A DNA stretch of 61,911 nt, from contig JBARAD010000343.1 in the NCBI GenBank assembly GCA_049791675.1, positions 1-61,911 of the forward strand. The letters run 5' to 3'. Positions 43,928-53,206 of the stretch are shown here, in pieces. Each line of letters starts with the position of its first letter. Positions within the stretch are counted from its first letter, which is position 1. The notes beneath the pieces are model-generated. The model made no database searches. It saw only the letters and a program-made list of their open reading frames with translations, and was not told the origin of the DNA. The translations under genes and the position numbers were made by a program. This DNA is from Chryseosolibacter sp049791675 (lineage in GTDB: Bacteria > Bacteroidota > Bacteroidia > Cytophagales > Cyclobacteriaceae).

Positions 43928-45262
43928 ATGAAACACATACTGGTACTGGGCGCTGGCCGGTCAGCATCGTCACTCATAAAATATGTGCTTGATCATGCGC
44001 GGACATGCGGATGGCATCTGACGGTGGGGGATGTTTCGCTGGAAACTGCTTTGGGCAAGATCGGATCGTCGGACGCGGGAACAGCCATTCAATTCGACAT
44101 CAATGATGTCGATGGAAGTAAAGCAGTCATCGCCGCCGCCGATATCGTGATCTCTTTGTTGCCGCCAAATTTTCATCCACTGGTAGCCCTGCGTTGCCTG
44201 GAGGCAGGCAAGCACTTCCTTACCGCCAGTTATGTTTCCGAAGAACTGAAAGCCTTTGACGAAGAAGCCCGGTCCAAAGGCCTTATTTTTTTGAACGAAT
44301 GTGGTCTGGACCCGGGAATTGATCACATGAGCGCCATGCAGGTAATTGATGGCATCCGTGACCGGAAGGCAATCATCACTTCATTTGAGTCTTTTACAGG
44401 AGGCCTTATTGCGCCGGAGACCGATCCGGGAAATCCATGGAGATATAAATTTACCTGGAACCCGCGGAATGTCGTGATGGCCGGACAGGGTACGGCAAAA
44501 TACCTTCACGACGGCAAGCGCAAGTTCATATCGTATCCGCAACTGTTTCGGCGCATAACGCCCATCCATGTTCCCGGGTACGGCGATTTTGAAGGATATG
44601 CCAACCGCGATTCTTTAAAATATATCCATACGTATGGTTTAAATGGCATTGACACGATGTTACGCGGAACGTTGCGTCACCAGGGATTTTGTGCGGCGTG
44701 GAATCTCCTTGTTCAACTCGGTTGCTGTGACGATACCTATGAGATGGAGCATGTGTCCGCGATGACACATGCGGGGTTTATCGATTCGTTTTTACCAGCG
44801 CTTTCGAGGGCGCATCCGCAGGAAAAGCTTTGTTCCTTGTTTGCACTAAGATCTGACAGCGTTGAAATCAGGATGCTGAAGTGGTCCGGTTTCTTTGATG
44901 ATGTTCCTGTTGGCCTGACGGAAGGTTCGCCTGCCAAAATCCTCGAATGGATCCTGAATAAGAAGTGGGCATTGAAGGAAGAGGATAAAGATCAGATCGT
45001 GATGTGGCACCGGTTCAGATACACGCTGGAGGGTGAAGAGAAAGAGATACAGGCTTCCCTTGTCGCAACGGGAACAGACGCCGTTGACACTGCGATGGCA
45101 AAGACCGTGGGTTTGCCTTTGGGCATCGCCACAAGATTGATCGCTACGGGCAACGTGAAGGCAAGGGGAGTGATCATTCCCACAACCGTTGAGCTTTACA
45201 GGCCTGTCCTAAGGGAGCTGGCGGACCTCGGTATTACATTGCATGAATGGCAGGTCCGCTAA
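43928..45262 (+). CDS. Saccharopine dehydrogenase (reductase) family protein
   Basis: A 444-aa enzyme with a Rossmann start (HILVLGAGRSASSLIKYV) and the conserved NECGLDPGIDHMSAM near 125-139. The large C-terminal catalytic domain includes SFTGGL and YRYPG-like regions. Length fits LYS9-type saccharopine reductases/dehydrogenases of lysine degradation. Its closest relative in the window is the shorter protein at 17.7 kb. A near-consensus -7 box, TTACTTTG (43916-43923), lies 4 nt before the ATG. Confidence 0.86.
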   Translation: MKHILVLGAGRSASSLIKYVLDHARTCGWHLTVGDVSLETALGKIGSSDAGTAIQFDINDVDGSKAVIAAADIVISLLPPNFHPLVALRCLEAGKHFLTASYVSEELKAFDEEARSKGLIFLNECGLDPGIDHMSAMQVIDGIRDRKAIITSFESFTGGLIAPETDPGNPWRYKFTWNPRNVVMAGQGTAKYLHDGKRKFISYPQLFRRITPIHVPGYGDFEGYANRDSLKYIHTYGLNGIDTMLRGTLRHQGFCAAWNLLVQLGCCDDTYEMEHVSAMTHAGFIDSFLPALSRAHPQEKLCSLFALRSDSVEIRMLKWSGFFDDVPVGLTEGSPAKILEWILNKKWALKEEDKDQIVMWHRFRYTLEGEEKEIQASLVATGTDAVDTAMAKTVGLPLGIATRLIATGNVKARGVIIPTTVELYRPVLRELADLGITLHEWQVR

Positions 45263-45385
45263 AATGCGGTGCGCGAAGGGCCCTTTTTACTTTCTCCGTC
45301 AATACACTGATTACATTACATGCATGAACCGGTATACAGGGGTATTCAGTAATTTCGTTAATCGTCTTACTTAAGTTATACCCCG

Positions 45386-47422
45386 ATGTCCAATTTTTCC
45401 CGCATGCTATCAGTATGCATGGTTATCCTGGCTTTCATCGCCAATGCCCAGCCAAAAACCGCTCCCGCATGGTCTGCGAAATTCAAAACTCCGATCAACT
45501 GGCAGCGTGTTCATTCACTGGGCTATCTGATTGTCAGTTCCAATGACGGATTGTATGGCGTAAATCCCGATGACGGTAAAATCATTTGGGAGAATAAAGC
45601 ACTGGCTGCCCTCAATCCCGAATACTATCAGGAGGTAGCGGGCACCGAGTTCCTGACGATTGCCTATCAGGCAGAAAAGCCATCGGGCATTCCCATGCAG
45701 GCAATCATTCATGTTGCTACAGGTAAGGTATTGTTTGACTCAAAGGCAGAGCAGATCGGCGTACTAAGCCGGCATGTTCTACCTGAATCCGGCAGGTTGC
45801 TGGTGATTGGCGTCAGACCAAAAACGTTATCTGCTTCTTTATTCATGTATGACATTGTCAGTGGACGGCAATTGTGGGGCAATGACGATATGTTCAAGGC
45901 GGATGAAGCAGGGGGAAAGGGCTTTCTTGGAAAGCTGCAGGTCATGGGACAACAGCTTAGCAACCTTCAGTCGCTGACGAGTGAACCGCTGGAACTGGAC
46001 GATGCGTCGATCATCATCACCCATCCGAATTATGTGATCCGGCTTCAGACTGCAGATGGCAAGGTGATCTGGAAAAACAGCATTCAGCCCTCCGTCCGTG
46101 CAGAAATTCATTTTTCGCCATATAAAAAAGGTGTTGTCTTTGTGGGTACAGATGTCGAATCAGATACGGGTTCCGGCTTCACATCTTCCTCCAGTCAGGG
46201 CCAGCCGCAGAAATTCTATACCAATCTCTATTACGCTTTTGACCTGCAGAACGGAACGTCAATCTGGAAGGAACCTGCCAAAGAAAATGACCGGTTGAAT
46301 CAGATCATCGTTCATGAGAAGGGTATCATCATCTGTCCGCGTTCTTCGCAGAAGCCTACGATCAATCTGATCAACTATGAAACAGGAAAAACGATGTGGG
46401 GGAACAAAGGCAAAGGCATCAAGGCGCAGGGCAGCGTCGTGAGTTACATTCCCACTGAAAAAGGTTTGCTGATCACCACCGCATTTGATAATGCATGGAA
46501 TAATAAAGCTGAGGAATTTTATCTCAACGTGCTAGACCCGAATACGGGTTCGTTAAAATTTGAAAAGTCGATCAAGCTGAAAGGAGACCTGGTCCGCACG
46601 GAATTAGTGCCCAAAGGTTTGTTGTTCATCACGACAAAAGAAGTGAATATCCTTGACACAAACTCCGGTTCTCTGGTGTGGGCGAGTTCGATTGAGGCAG
46701 GTAATCCTTTCAATAGTGACAAGGCGCGGCCATTCCCTGCCGGCGACAGGGGAGACGGGAAAATGTTTGTGTACTCCCCCAAAGAGAAAGGTGTTTTCGA
46801 GATCGACAAACAGGCTGGAACGTTCAGGAAGATTACGCCCGCCAGGATTGAGTTTGAAGGTAAGGAGATGCCCCATACGATTGATGTCGTTAACGACGGG
46901 CTGGTGTTGTCGTCCGATCAGAACGTGATGAAGATCGGCTTTGATGGCTTGCTGAAATTCTATAAATATTATCCTGCGCCACGGCAACCTGCTCTGATGA
47001 GAGCGTTGCTTGCGGCGCAGGCTGTTCGTGCCGCCTATATCGGCGCGGCGGCTTCCGCGTATTCCGCCGCATTTGCACAGGCCTCCCAGAAGACGACCGA
47101 CCCGACCGGGAAGGCGGTAGGTCAGGAGTTGTCGCGCGGATTCGGCGAACTCGGCCAGGCGGGCTTTGCTTATTCATCCCAGGCCATGAAGGCTTTCAAT
47201 GCGCGCTTCAAGGCATCGATGAATACCCCGTCGTTTGTGATGATGATGACCACGCAGGAGAAGAAAGGCAATCAGCTTGTGCAGGTGAATAAGACGAACG
47301 GGGAGATTGCCAGCGCCGTCGATATCAAGAATGACAAGGAACCTGAATATGATGTGGATCAGATTTATAACTACGTTTATTACAGACCGAATGGGTCGGA
47401 GATTGTTTGTTATAAGCTGTGA
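45386..47422 (+). CDS. PQQ-like beta-propeller repeat protein
   Basis: A 678-aa exported protein with a signal peptide (MLSVCMVILAFIANAQ). Propeller-type repeats (GVNPDDGKIIWENK, LQTADGKVIWKNS, NYETGKTMWGNKGKG, DTNSGSLVWASS) run over about 40-480. The C-terminal part (about 530-610) is unusually Ala-rich (AAQAVRAAYIGAAASAYSAA) and may be helical. Without a dehydrogenase motif it is probably a scaffold or binding protein. Alone on its strand; its stop codon begins a TTGTTGG repeat. Confidence 0.78.
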   Translation: MSNFSRMLSVCMVILAFIANAQPKTAPAWSAKFKTPINWQRVHSLGYLIVSSNDGLYGVNPDDGKIIWENKALAALNPEYYQEVAGTEFLTIAYQAEKPSGIPMQAIIHVATGKVLFDSKAEQIGVLSRHVLPESGRLLVIGVRPKTLSASLFMYDIVSGRQLWGNDDMFKADEAGGKGFLGKLQVMGQQLSNLQSLTSEPLELDDASIIITHPNYVIRLQTADGKVIWKNSIQPSVRAEIHFSPYKKGVVFVGTDVESDTGSGFTSSSSQGQPQKFYTNLYYAFDLQNGTSIWKEPAKENDRLNQIIVHEKGIIICPRSSQKPTINLINYETGKTMWGNKGKGIKAQGSVVSYIPTEKGLLITTAFDNAWNNKAEEFYLNVLDPNTGSLKFEKSIKLKGDLVRTELVPKGLLFITTKEVNILDTNSGSLVWASSIEAGNPFNSDKARPFPAGDRGDGKMFVYSPKEKGVFEIDKQAGTFRKITPARIEFEGKEMPHTIDVVNDGLVLSSDQNVMKIGFDGLLKFYKYYPAPRQPALMRALLAAQAVRAAYIGAAASAYSAAFAQASQKTTDPTGKAVGQELSRGFGELGQAGFAYSSQAMKAFNARFKASMNTPSFVMMMTTQEKKGNQLVQVNKTNGEIASAVDIKNDKEPEYDVDQIYNYVYYRPNGSEIVCYKL

Positions 47423-47447
47423 TTGTTGATTGTTGGTTGTTGGTTTG
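47420..47447. repeat. TTGTTGG heptamer tract at a stop codon
   Basis: TTGTTGA, TTGTTGG, TTGTTGG and a partial TTTG follow directly from the TGA of the PQQ-propeller gene. Confidence 0.8.
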
Positions 47448-48033
47448 AAAGATGTGCCTCCAACTCAACACTCACGCAGCTATCCCTCAAGCATCACGCC
47501 ATGAAAACAAACCCACGAGCCGCAGGCACCACTCACCCAGTGGGATTGGTTGCAACGTTCGCACGTGCGCGTAAACTTCATCTTTCGCCCTTTCAGGGCT
47601 CTGCGGTTTGGACTATCTGTTAATCCAGGGCTTGAAGCTGGCGCTTCTACACCCTGGGCTGATATATGTCGCCCCTTCAGGGCTGCAGTAGTTTTCCCCG
47701 GACAACACTGATTCACGATTGACGCAGGAGCCGTCCACGGACCACAGCAGATGCGGAGAAACTTTGGCGCACAGTCCTCCAACTAACCACTCAGCACGCC
47801 CTGCTATGAAGAGCACAAAGCTCAGCCAGCACGATGCCCATTCACGACTCACGATTCACGCACTCCCCACTCATCTCTATTCCGGTACACGCAAACTTGG
47901 AAACGGACTCAACTCACCACTCAGCACTCACCCACGCCCTGCTATGAAAAGTACAAAGCTCAGCCAGCACGCCCCCCATTCACGAGTCACGACTCACGGT
48001 CTCACCACTGACTCCTGACCCGTGCCAGCGCGC
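47423..48033. repeat. Multi-module dispersed repeat region
   Basis: 611 nt with no supported gene. It has REP-like inverted repeats GCCCTTTCAGGGC (47587-47599) and GCCCCTTCAGGGC (47671-47683), and a CCAGGG...CCCTGG hairpin with inner GAAGC/GCTTC (47625-47657). A GTCCACGGACCACAG fragment lies near 47730, and the module CTGCTATGAARAGYACAAAG occurs at 47801 and 47939. A CTCTATTCCGGTACACGCAA copy lies at 47875-47918, with CTCACCA/TTCACGA heptamers throughout. It shares order and sequence with bases 1-300. Confidence 0.88.
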
Positions 48034-48489
48034 TCACGCCTTGCTCTGCTCATACTCCTCATCGACCAGCAGATTCCGGCTGGACGCTGCTGCCACGGCG
48101 AGGTAGTCGCAACGCTCATTTTCGGCGTGGCCCGCATGGCCGCGGACCCAATGAAATTTCGGTTTATATTTTTTGTGCAGCGGGATGTAACGCTTCCACA
48201 GGTCTGCATTTTTCTTGCCGGCGAAATTCTTCTTCTGCCAGTTCCAGAGCCATCCTTGCTCCACGGCCTTCACCACGTATTCCGAATCAGAATAGATGCT
48301 CACCGGAATGCCCTCTTTCTTAATAGCCCCGAGCCCCATGATGACGGCCAGCAGTTCCATCCGGTTGTTGGTGGTCAGCCGGAAACCCTGCGACAGTTCC
48401 TTGACGTGCTCATTGTATTTGAGGATCACTCCATAGCCCCCAGGCCCGGGGTTGCCCTGGGCCGCGCCGTCGGTATATATGCGAATCAT
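48034..48489 (-). CDS. rnhA: Ribonuclease HI
   Basis: A 151-aa RNase H1 cutting RNA in hybrids. It starts MIRIYTDGAAQGNPGPGGYG with the first catalytic Asp (Asp7). Further acidic residues lie in MELLAVIMGL and SDSEYVV, and the handle-type basic segment ends WVRGHAGHAENERCDYLA. Overlaps the marC stop by 4 nt. Confidence 0.95.
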   Translation of the reverse strand: MIRIYTDGAAQGNPGPGGYGVILKYNEHVKELSQGFRLTTNNRMELLAVIMGLGAIKKEGIPVSIYSDSEYVVKAVEQGWLWNWQKKNFAGKKNADLWKRYIPLHKKYKPKFHWVRGHAGHAENERCDYLAVAAASSRNLLVDEEYEQSKA

Positions 48490-49058
48490 TGTGGAAATAC
48501 ATTTGTCTTGAAGATCTTGACGGCAATCGCCAGCAGGATGACGCCAAATACCCGGCGCAATACAGAAAATCCGGATTCGCCAATCACGCGCTCAAGCCAT
48601 GCGCTGGATCTCAGCACCCAGTAGACGATCACGACATTGAGCACTATTCCGACCAGTATGTTTGCCTCCTCGTACACAGCCCGCAAAGAGAGAATGGTCG
48701 TCAGTGTTCCGGCGCCCGCGATCAAGGGGAAGGCCAGGGGCACAATCGAACCGGCTCCCTTCGCACTCGGATCGTCCTTGATGAGCGTGATGCCGAGGAT
48801 CATTTCCATGGCGACGATGAAGATCACAATGGCGCCTGCCACGGCGAAAGACGCGACATCCAGTCCGAACAGCTGAAGGATGGAAGTTCCCAGGTACATG
48901 AAAGCGATCATCAGCACCGCCGAGATAATCGTGGCCTTCGCTGACTCGATCCGGCCTTCGCGTTTGCGGATAAGAATGATGAATGGGATCGATCCCAATA
49001 TATCGATGACTGAAAACAGGATGAGCGTAACGGAGAAGATCTCTTTTAAATCAAACAT
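48486..49058 (-). CDS. MarC family membrane protein
   Basis: A 190-aa protein with six predicted helices (for example ATIISAVLMIAFMYLGTSIL and LAFPLIAGAGTLTTILSL), matching MarC/YchE. The family is related to neutral amino-acid exporters; MarC itself was once linked to antibiotic resistance, which was later not supported. It overlaps rnhA by 4 nt, so the two are cotranscribed. Confidence 0.88.
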   Translation of the reverse strand: MFDLKEIFSVTLILFSVIDILGSIPFIILIRKREGRIESAKATIISAVLMIAFMYLGTSILQLFGLDVASFAVAGAIVIFIVAMEMILGITLIKDDPSAKGAGSIVPLAFPLIAGAGTLTTILSLRAVYEEANILVGIVLNVVIVYWVLRSSAWLERVIGESGFSVLRRVFGVILLAIAVKIFKTNVFPQ

Positions 49059-49117
49059 TTTGGTGGCGTCTGTTCCGGGTGATATTTATTGTTCAAGATG
49101 AAGTGCCATAAAAATGA

Positions 49118-50173
49118 TCAGTCGTAATCAGCGAGAAATTCCCGCAGCGTCTTAATTTCACTTTTCCTGATGGCTGGAAAATTTGCAATGCGAAATGTTG
49201 ACGACTTCAGATCGCCGTATCCTTCTCCCAGCAAAAGACCATTCTTTTTTGCCCTGGATTTGATGGACTTTACCATTTCTTCTGTCGCCGCCACCGGGAT
49301 GACGGTGAATGAGCGGGCTTCTTCGTTCGTGATCAGGTGGTGTAACGTTTTTTTATCCGCGAAGAACTCCATCCAGTCGCTGTATCGTTCCTGAATTTTC
49401 GCGTTCACATCGCTGATGGGTTTGCCGTCTTCCAGCACCCGCATCAGTAAATAGATGGCCAGCACGTTGGGCGTAAAAGGCGTTTGCCAGTGCTCCATCA
49501 TCCGCGCCATAAAAGTAAGGCTGTTGTAATGATTGTTTTCACCGACTTCATGTACCTTCTTCATGGCCGCCGGTGAACACACCATCAGCCCCAGTCCTGC
49601 AGGAAGTCCGAAACATTTCTGAACGGAGGCAAACCAGATGTCGGCGGAGGAAAAGTCAAGCCAGATGCCTGCCATGCTCGACGTCGCATCAACGGCGATG
49701 AGATGGGCGGGGTACTGGTTCCGGATAGCTCCGATTATTTCGTTACTTACCTGCGTGCCGTTTGACGTTTCGTTCTGGGTGAGGCAGATCACACCCTCTT
49801 TTCCAAACCTGAGCTTTTTAACGTTGATCAATTCATTGTGATCGAACGGAAAACTTTTGGCGCCGGCGCAAATGCGTGTCGAATATTCAAACCATTTTCT
49901 TCCAAACGCGCCGTTGAAAAGGTGGAAGGCGGATCCCGTCATCACTGATTGTGCAATGATCTCCCAGCATTCCGTCGCCGACGTGGTATAGAAGATCGTA
50001 TAGTCCTTCGGGATATCGAGTCTTGCTTTCAGCAGCCTGATGGTTTTTTCCGATATCTTCATGAATTGTTCGCTCCGGTGATTGATGCTGAGGATGCCTT
50101 CTTCATAAGCATCCTTTACATACCCGGGGATCTCGTCATGAACCCTTGAGGGACCTGGATAAAAGGAAATCAT
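49118..50173 (-). CDS. Class V aminotransferase (SerC/AGXT-like)
   Basis: A 351-aa PLP enzyme beginning MISFYPGPSRVHDEI, typical of the phosphoserine/alanine-glyoxylate transaminase group. The PLP lysine lies in FASVQKCFGLPAGLG, the phosphate-binding TTSATECWE near 64-72, and the Asp/Ser pair in VDATSSMAG. Serine-pathway role is probable because no other serC is seen here, but alanine-glyoxylate activity cannot be excluded. Confidence 0.87.
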   Translation of the reverse strand: MISFYPGPSRVHDEIPGYVKDAYEEGILSINHRSEQFMKISEKTIRLLKARLDIPKDYTIFYTTSATECWEIIAQSVMTGSAFHLFNGAFGRKWFEYSTRICAGAKSFPFDHNELINVKKLRFGKEGVICLTQNETSNGTQVSNEIIGAIRNQYPAHLIAVDATSSMAGIWLDFSSADIWFASVQKCFGLPAGLGLMVCSPAAMKKVHEVGENNHYNSLTFMARMMEHWQTPFTPNVLAIYLLMRVLEDGKPISDVNAKIQERYSDWMEFFADKKTLHHLITNEEARSFTVIPVAATEEMVKSIKSRAKKNGLLLGEGYGDLKSSTFRIANFPAIRKSEIKTLREFLADYD

Positions 50174-50274
50174 CGCGTTTTGTTTTTATAGTATCATCTC
50201 CGGGAAGTAAGTAAATTCTCTTTTGCTTCCGCCTGTGATCGTGTCACGTAGGTAGCCGTTCGGTCCGAAGGTAC

Positions 50275-50700
50275 TCAGCTCGTTTTGTTAATAAAATACG
50301 ATATCGCCAAAGCGTATCCCTCAAGTCCAAAACCCGTAAGCAGACCCACACATTTCGAGGTGATCAGGCTTTTGTGCCGGAATTCCTCCCGGGCGTATAC
50401 GTTGGAAATATGTACCTCAATGACTGGTGTCCTGATGCCGGCAATAGCATCGTGAATAGCCACTGACGTATGGGTATAGGCGCCGGCGTTCAAAATGATT
50501 CCGTCGAATTCGAATCCGGTCTCGTGAAGCTTGTTGACGATCTCTCCTTCGACGTTTGACTGATAATAATGAAGTTCCACTCCGGGGAAACGACTTTTCA
50601 GCGCCTCAAAGTATTGCTCAAAAGACTGATTTCCATAGATGGAGGTTTCACGTTTGCCCAGCAGGTTAAGATTGGGCCCATTCACGATCTGGATTTTCAT
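50275..50700 (-). CDS. aroQ: 3-dehydroquinate dehydratase type II
   Basis: A 141-aa shikimate-pathway enzyme of the small dodecameric type. It starts MKIQIVNGPNLNLLGKRE, carries catalytic Tyr22 in SIYG, and the EVHISNVYAREEFR segment with the catalytic His. A longer upstream frame runs through low-complexity DNA and was rejected. The region upstream (50701-50790) has repeats of GGTATAA-like words. Confidence 0.94.
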   Translation of the reverse strand: MKIQIVNGPNLNLLGKRETSIYGNQSFEQYFEALKSRFPGVELHYYQSNVEGEIVNKLHETGFEFDGIILNAGAYTHTSVAIHDAIAGIRTPVIEVHISNVYAREEFRHKSLITSKCVGLLTGFGLEGYALAISYFINKTS

Positions 50701-50881
50701 GCGCGAAAGATAAGGAAATAGGTATAAATGGTATAAGGGCGCGACAGTTAAAAGGTGTAGAGTATAGGTGGACAGGTATAGGGGCACCCCGGGGTGGATC
50801 GTATCGAACGGGCATGAATTAAAGGTTCAAAAGAATCAGTGGATGGCGATATGCAGCGGGCATGGGGACGGATTTCTGCCG

Positions 50882-50889
50882 TATCTTTG
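50882..50889 (+). promoter_or_regulatory. -7 box for xerD
   Basis: TATCTTTG, exact match, with only 4 nt (ATGC) before the ATG at 50894; predicts leaderless xerD mRNA. Confidence 0.65.
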
Positions 50890-50893
50890 ATGC

Positions 50894-51799
50894 ATGTGGC
50901 AGTCGCATATAAGAGATTTTGGTCATTATCTGAAATTGGAGCGATCGTTGTCTGATAACTCGGTAGAAGGTTATGTGCGCGACGTGGAAAAGCTCGCGCA
51001 GTTCGTTGCCTTGAAGCACAAGAATCTGGAGGCAGAACAGGTTTCCGTGAAGATCCTACGCGAGTTTCTGGAGTACATCACCGGATTGGGATTGAGCGCT
51101 CACAGCCAGGCGCGCATTCTGTCAGGACTCAAAAGTTTTTTTAAATACCTCGTATTTGAAGGCGCGATAGACAAAGATCCTACAACCCTTATTGAAGGGC
51201 CGAGACTGGGAAGGAAACTTCCTGACACCCTTAGTTTCCCGGAGATCGAGAATCTTCTGAATGGCATTGATCTGTCAACTCCTGAAGGCGGACGAAACCG
51301 CGCGATGATCGAAGTTCTGTATAGTTCCGGCTTACGTGTTTCGGAACTTGTAGACCTGAAACTGAATAACATCTATGCAGACAGCGGATTTCTGCGTGTC
51401 ACCGGCAAGGGGAACAAGGAGCGTTTGGTGCCGATCGGCAGGGATGCGCTCAAATACCTGAACATCTATTTGTCTGACATCCGGGGGAAGTATCCACATA
51501 AATCACCGAAGAAAGGATATGAGTCGTTCGCGTTCCTGAACCGCAACGGCGGCCAACTCACCCGTGTAATGGTGTTTACGATCATTAAGAACCTTGCTGC
51601 TCACACCGGGCTGAAAAAAAATATCAGTCCCCATACTTTCAGGCATTCTTTTGCTACGCACCTCATCGAGGGCGGGGCGGATCTGCGGGCAGTGCAGGAG
51701 ATGCTGGGCCACGAATCCATCACGACTACGGAGATTTATACGCATCTTGACCGTGAATACCTGCAGCAGGTGATCCAGGAATTTCATCCCCGGAGTTAA
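50894..51799 (+). CDS. xerD: Site-specific tyrosine recombinase XerD
   Basis: A 301-aa recombinase of the XerC/XerD type that resolves chromosome dimers at dif with FtsK. N-terminal SAM-like core-binding domain (about 1-90) and catalytic domain with all residues kept: Arg148, Lys172, His247, Arg250, His273 and nucleophile Tyr282. It is not next to transposon or integron parts, so a housekeeping Xer role is favoured. ftsK is present 6.4 kb away. Confidence 0.92.
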   Translation: MWQSHIRDFGHYLKLERSLSDNSVEGYVRDVEKLAQFVALKHKNLEAEQVSVKILREFLEYITGLGLSAHSQARILSGLKSFFKYLVFEGAIDKDPTTLIEGPRLGRKLPDTLSFPEIENLLNGIDLSTPEGGRNRAMIEVLYSSGLRVSELVDLKLNNIYADSGFLRVTGKGNKERLVPIGRDALKYLNIYLSDIRGKYPHKSPKKGYESFAFLNRNGGQLTRVMVFTIIKNLAAHTGLKKNISPHTFRHSFATHLIEGGADLRAVQEMLGHESITTTEIYTHLDREYLQQVIQEFHPRS

Positions 51800-51853
51800 G
51801 GTGCTAATGTGTTAAGGTGTTAAGGTGTTAATGTGCTAGTGCGAATGTGTTGA
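51797..51853. repeat. Octamer array GTGTTAA beginning at the xerD stop
   Basis: Units GGTGCTAA, TGTGTTAA, GGTGTTAA, GGTGTTAA, TGTGCTAG, a short TGCGAA and TGTGTTGA follow directly from the TAA stop (GTTAA) of xerD. Confidence 0.92.
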
Positions 51854-51924
51854 GGGGGCATGGTGTGCATCCTGGTCAGATCCTGCATTCGATTCGACAC
51901 TGCCGATAAAATCGCATAAGCTTA

Positions 51925-52443
51925 TTAGTAGTCTTCGTCAAGATTATCGTCACCCAGCTGAAACTTCACACCGAAGATGAGCGTGAACTGACTGTAACCG
52001 CCTGCTGTATATTTGGCTTCGGCAAACGGCAGGATCAGATCGTTTATCCTGACCATGGTTCCTGCACCAAGGTTCAGTCCGACGTTGCCGTCTTTTTCGA
52101 TGACGTCAAGTGTGGCGGTGCGTGTCCGGATTTTGAAGTGCGTGTAGTTGACGCCGGCCAATCCGTATAAGTATCCAACCTCTCCACGGATGACATAGTA
52201 GTTGAGATTAGTGTTTAGTTCCCAGACCGATCTTCGTGGAATGTTATTGAAGTCTTCAGGGAAATACTGCGTAAAAACCGGACTTATGCTGATGCGGTCG
52301 TTAAGGGAAATTTCAGAATACGCGCCAAGGCCCCATAATCCCAATTCACTTCCGTAACCAAGAAAAGGACCTACGCGTACTTGTGCAATCGTAGCCGCCT
52401 GAAAGACGAGTGGGATCAGGATCGTAAAGATTAATTTTTTCAT
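51925..52443 (-). CDS. Outer-membrane beta-barrel protein
   Basis: A 172-aa protein with a signal peptide (LIFTILIPLVFQAATIAQ) and alternating hydrophobic strands (RVGPFLGYGSELGLWGLGAY; VGLNLGAGTMVRINDL). The C-terminus is acidic (GDDNLDEDY) rather than the usual terminal aromatic. Similar in style to its neighbour at 52.6 kb but not a close copy. Function unknown. Confidence 0.72.
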   Translation of the reverse strand: MKKLIFTILIPLVFQAATIAQVRVGPFLGYGSELGLWGLGAYSEISLNDRISISPVFTQYFPEDFNNIPRRSVWELNTNLNYYVIRGEVGYLYGLAGVNYTHFKIRTRTATLDVIEKDGNVGLNLGAGTMVRINDLILPFAEAKYTAGGYSQFTLIFGVKFQLGDDNLDEDY

Positions 52444-52493
52444 AGGCTCTTGTTTTTTAATAAAGCCTAAAAGGTCATGCCGCGGCGAAAAGA

Positions 52494-52530
52494 AAAACCC
52501 GCCGGCCGATTGAACAGCCTGGCGGGTTTT
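52494..52530. terminator. Intrinsic terminator, usable on both strands
   Basis: Perfect 10-bp stem AAAACCCGCC/GGCGGGTTTT with a 17-nt loop. On the minus strand it follows the 52.6-kb barrel gene and is trailed by TTTTTCTTTT, as expected for a terminator; the other strand has a shorter T tract. Confidence 0.8.
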
Positions 52531-52563
52531 AAATTTTAAGCGTGAACGGCTAAGCCAGATCGC

Positions 52564-53091
52564 TTAAAGTTTGAAAGTCAAACCTAATGAAAGCGGTGCA
52601 ATGCCGTAGCCAAGTTCTCCGTAGCCAGCTACTTTTTCGGAGAAGAAGTAACGTGCTCCTGCATGAATACCAAGGCGAAGCGAGCTTCCGTAAGGGTCGT
52701 CGTAAACACCATTGTCACCTGAATAGCTCGAGATCAGATAGCCCAGGAATGCTCCGCCATAAATGTCTACTTTCTCATTGTTGATCTCGAACAGTTCGCT
52801 GAAGTGATAAGAACCACGAACGCCGATGTCAATGAAAGTATATTTCCATTTGCCGCCAAAGCCATAATTATAGCTATACGACGTGTATCCAAAGTACGGT
52901 CCGACACTGAATACATCATTCACAGCAAACTCGGCAGACAACTGAAGCGGAACACCACCAGCGTAATAATACCCTAATCCAATACCAGCATTCAGAAGGA
53001 CATCCCCTTTGTCATAGCGGGCTTGGCCCGATGCAAGGGTTGCGGAAAACACCATTACGGCGACACACAGGAATTTTAAAATTTTTTTCAT
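52564..53091 (-). CDS. Outer-membrane beta-barrel protein
   Basis: A 175-aa protein with a signal peptide (ILKFLCVAVMVFSATLASGQ) and repeated amphipathic strands rich in Tyr/Gly (GIGLGYYYAGGVPLQLSAEF; GPYFGYTSYSYNYGFG). It ends LSLGLTFKL. The design fits small Bacteroidota OmpX-like barrels. An upstream in-frame start adds 20 residues beyond the signal peptide; ATG 53091 was used, with an exact -7 box 40 nt upstream. Confidence 0.78.
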   Translation of the reverse strand: MKKILKFLCVAVMVFSATLASGQARYDKGDVLLNAGIGLGYYYAGGVPLQLSAEFAVNDVFSVGPYFGYTSYSYNYGFGGKWKYTFIDIGVRGSYHFSELFEINNEKVDIYGGAFLGYLISSYSGDNGVYDDPYGSSLRLGIHAGARYFFSEKVAGYGELGYGIAPLSLGLTFKL

Positions 53092-53131
53092 GGAAGTAAG
53101 TTTAGAATAACAAGTTTCGGTTGTTATGGGC

Positions 53132-53139
53132 CAAAAATA
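53132..53139 (-). promoter_or_regulatory. -7 box for the 52.6-kb barrel gene
   Basis: Minus-strand TATTTTTG, exact match, 40 nt upstream of ATG 53091. Confidence 0.6.
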
Positions 53140-53191
53140 GAAAAAAAGCATTTAAAAAAAACGATCTGATCTTAAACTACCCGGGTTAATT

Positions 53192-53199
53192 TATATTTG
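53192..53199 (+). promoter_or_regulatory. -7 box for pyrD
   Basis: TATATTTG, exact match, 7 nt before the pyrD ATG. Confidence 0.65.
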
Positions 53200-53206
53200 C
53201 CAGCCT

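Noticed and set aside
47719..48018. Small ORF with repeated peptide MKSTKLSQH
   Set aside because: It is translated from duplicated repeat modules; the repetition comes from the DNA repeat and codon use is unlike a gene.
50894..51799. Integrase of a mobile element
   Set aside because: No cargo, att repeats or other mobility genes flank it; sequence and length fit housekeeping XerC/D.
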